Shown here: positions 63,438-64,000 of the stretch, in pieces | Position numbering within the stretch: the first letter of the stretch is position 1 | Layout: each line of letters starts with the position of its first letter | Source of the DNA: CAWKEY01 sp963696315 | Lineage (GTDB): Bacteria; Pseudomonadota; Gammaproteobacteria; Methylococcales; Methylomonadaceae | Assembly (NCBI GenBank): GCA_963696315.1 | Contig: CAVOJU010000045.1 | Location: 1-64,000, forward strand | Direction of reading: 5' to 3' | DNA length: 64,000 bases | Notes under the pieces: model-generated | What the model was told of the DNA's origin: nothing | Database searches by the model: none | What the model saw: only the letters and a program-made list of their open reading frames with translations | Position numbers and translations under genes: made by a program

Positions 63438-64000
63438 CCCCTTGGTAGGGCGGGTAGAACATAGCCGTTCGGCCCCATGTGTACGCGCCAGGGTTCTTGA
63501 AGTTCCTCCAGCCGCTTGTTGATCCAATTGACGGGAACGGAATCAACTTCGGCCTGAATGTACTGAACCTCATCGGGAAATTGATTCAGATATTCCGAGC
63601 GAATGGATGCCAATAGTGCGATTCGTCGGTTGTATTCGGGGTGGTTTCCCCCAGAGCCTCCGCGGCCGAACCTCCAAATCTCTGTTGGTAGCCCCATTCT
63701 TTCAGTGGGGCTAAGCGCTCCACGGCCTCCCCGTCCATCAGCGGTTCCGGCATTTCCTCCGTCGCCACCGACAATGAGGCCGCCATCACCGTGAATGGAC
63801 CCTCCACCACCGTGCCCACCGATACCTCCGATACCGCCATCCCCACCGCGACCACCGATGATGGTTCCTCCGTTTCCGACGATGGTGCCACCACCTGCGC
63901 CGCCTATGTCACTTGGAGCAGTAATTTCCTTTGTGGAGGCATCAACGCGCTGAGCACGGTGCCGACATAGCCTACGGCTAGGACTGTGATCAGACTCCAA
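63434..64000 (-). CDS. Gly-rich integron cassette protein, 5' end at window edge
   Basis: The frame is open to the right edge, so at least 188 aa and the start may lie outside. The middle is a collagen-like glycine-rich stretch (GGAGGGTIVGNGGTIIGG, then GGDGGIGGIGGHGGGG and more). The C-terminal domain (RRIALLASIRSEYLNQFPDE; VNWINKRLEELQEPWRVHMG) looks folded and helical. GC-rich, unlike the next cassette. Function unknown; the Gly region could form a filament or linker. Confidence 0.7.
   Translation of the reverse strand: MESDHSPSRRLCRHRAQRVDASTKEITAPSDIGGAGGGTIVGNGGTIIGGRGGDGGIGGIGGHGGGGSIHGDGGLIVGGDGGNAGTADGRGGRGALSPTERMGLPTEIWRFGRGGSGGNHPEYNRRIALLASIRSEYLNQFPDEVQYIQAEVDSVPVNWINKRLEELQEPWRVHMGPNGYVLPALPRG

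Overview
The window looks like a chromosomal segment of a gammaproteobacterium. The run rpoE-rseA-rseB-degQ/mucD-lepA-lepB-DUF4845-rnc-era-recO-pdxJ, with nadB divergent from rpoE, is a classic gammaproteobacterial block. The mixture of copper oxidases, REP-like palindromes and many group II introns and ISs would fit a Methylococcales methanotroph, but that placement is inference: no 16S or methane-oxidation gene is visible.

Layout. 1-3.6 kb: 3' end of a ParA-type ATPase, a [2Fe-2S] thioredoxin-like ferredoxin, and a membrane-anchored cupredoxin plus multicopper oxidase pair. 4.2-5.7 kb: 3' stump of a group II intron cut by an IS701-like element. 5.7-11.8 kb: uup (five frameshifts), a CinA-type gene, an AEC transporter, pyrF behind a heptamer repeat, a small exported protein and a DUF486 protein. 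12.0-17.4 kb: a three-level nest. An IS3-family IS sits in the RT gene of group II intron A, which itself sits exactly in the YADD motif of the RT gene of group II intron B. 17.6-23.6 kb: mfd (one frameshift), a YchJ-type gene, a TauE/SafE-like membrane protein and a sigma-54 activator (two frameshifts). 23.6-34.3 kb: intact leftward housekeeping and envelope-stress block ending in a PP2C phosphatase. 34.5-42.8 kb: nadB, a lipoprotein, an EHD/dynamin-like protein with a membrane partner, an IMPACT protein, trpS, PilZ, queD-like and DUF1249 genes.

42.6-49.7 kb is an accessory region. The last 166 bp of the DUF1249 gene are repeated on both sides of a 2.5-kb segment carrying an MltD-like transglycosylase. 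Next come an IS1380-like element interrupted by a second IS3-family IS, antitoxin debris and a DUF4160/DUF2442 pair. 49.9-62.1 kb: a SWIM zinc-finger gene (frameshift), glpK, recQ, gshA, cysH, a lipoprotein, hslO (frameshift), msrA, DUF2797 and a lapG remnant. 62.4-64.0 kb: two attC sites and two ORFs whose stop codons lie inside those attC sites. This is the distal end of an integron cassette array whose integrase should lie beyond the right edge.

One pattern crosses regions. At least ten apparently unwanted single-base frameshifts lie in uup, mfd, hslO, a sigma-54 activator, a SWIM gene, a cupredoxin and lapG, while the 23.6-42.8 kb block is clean. This could be early gene decay near mobile elements or uncorrected sequence error, and reads would decide between them.
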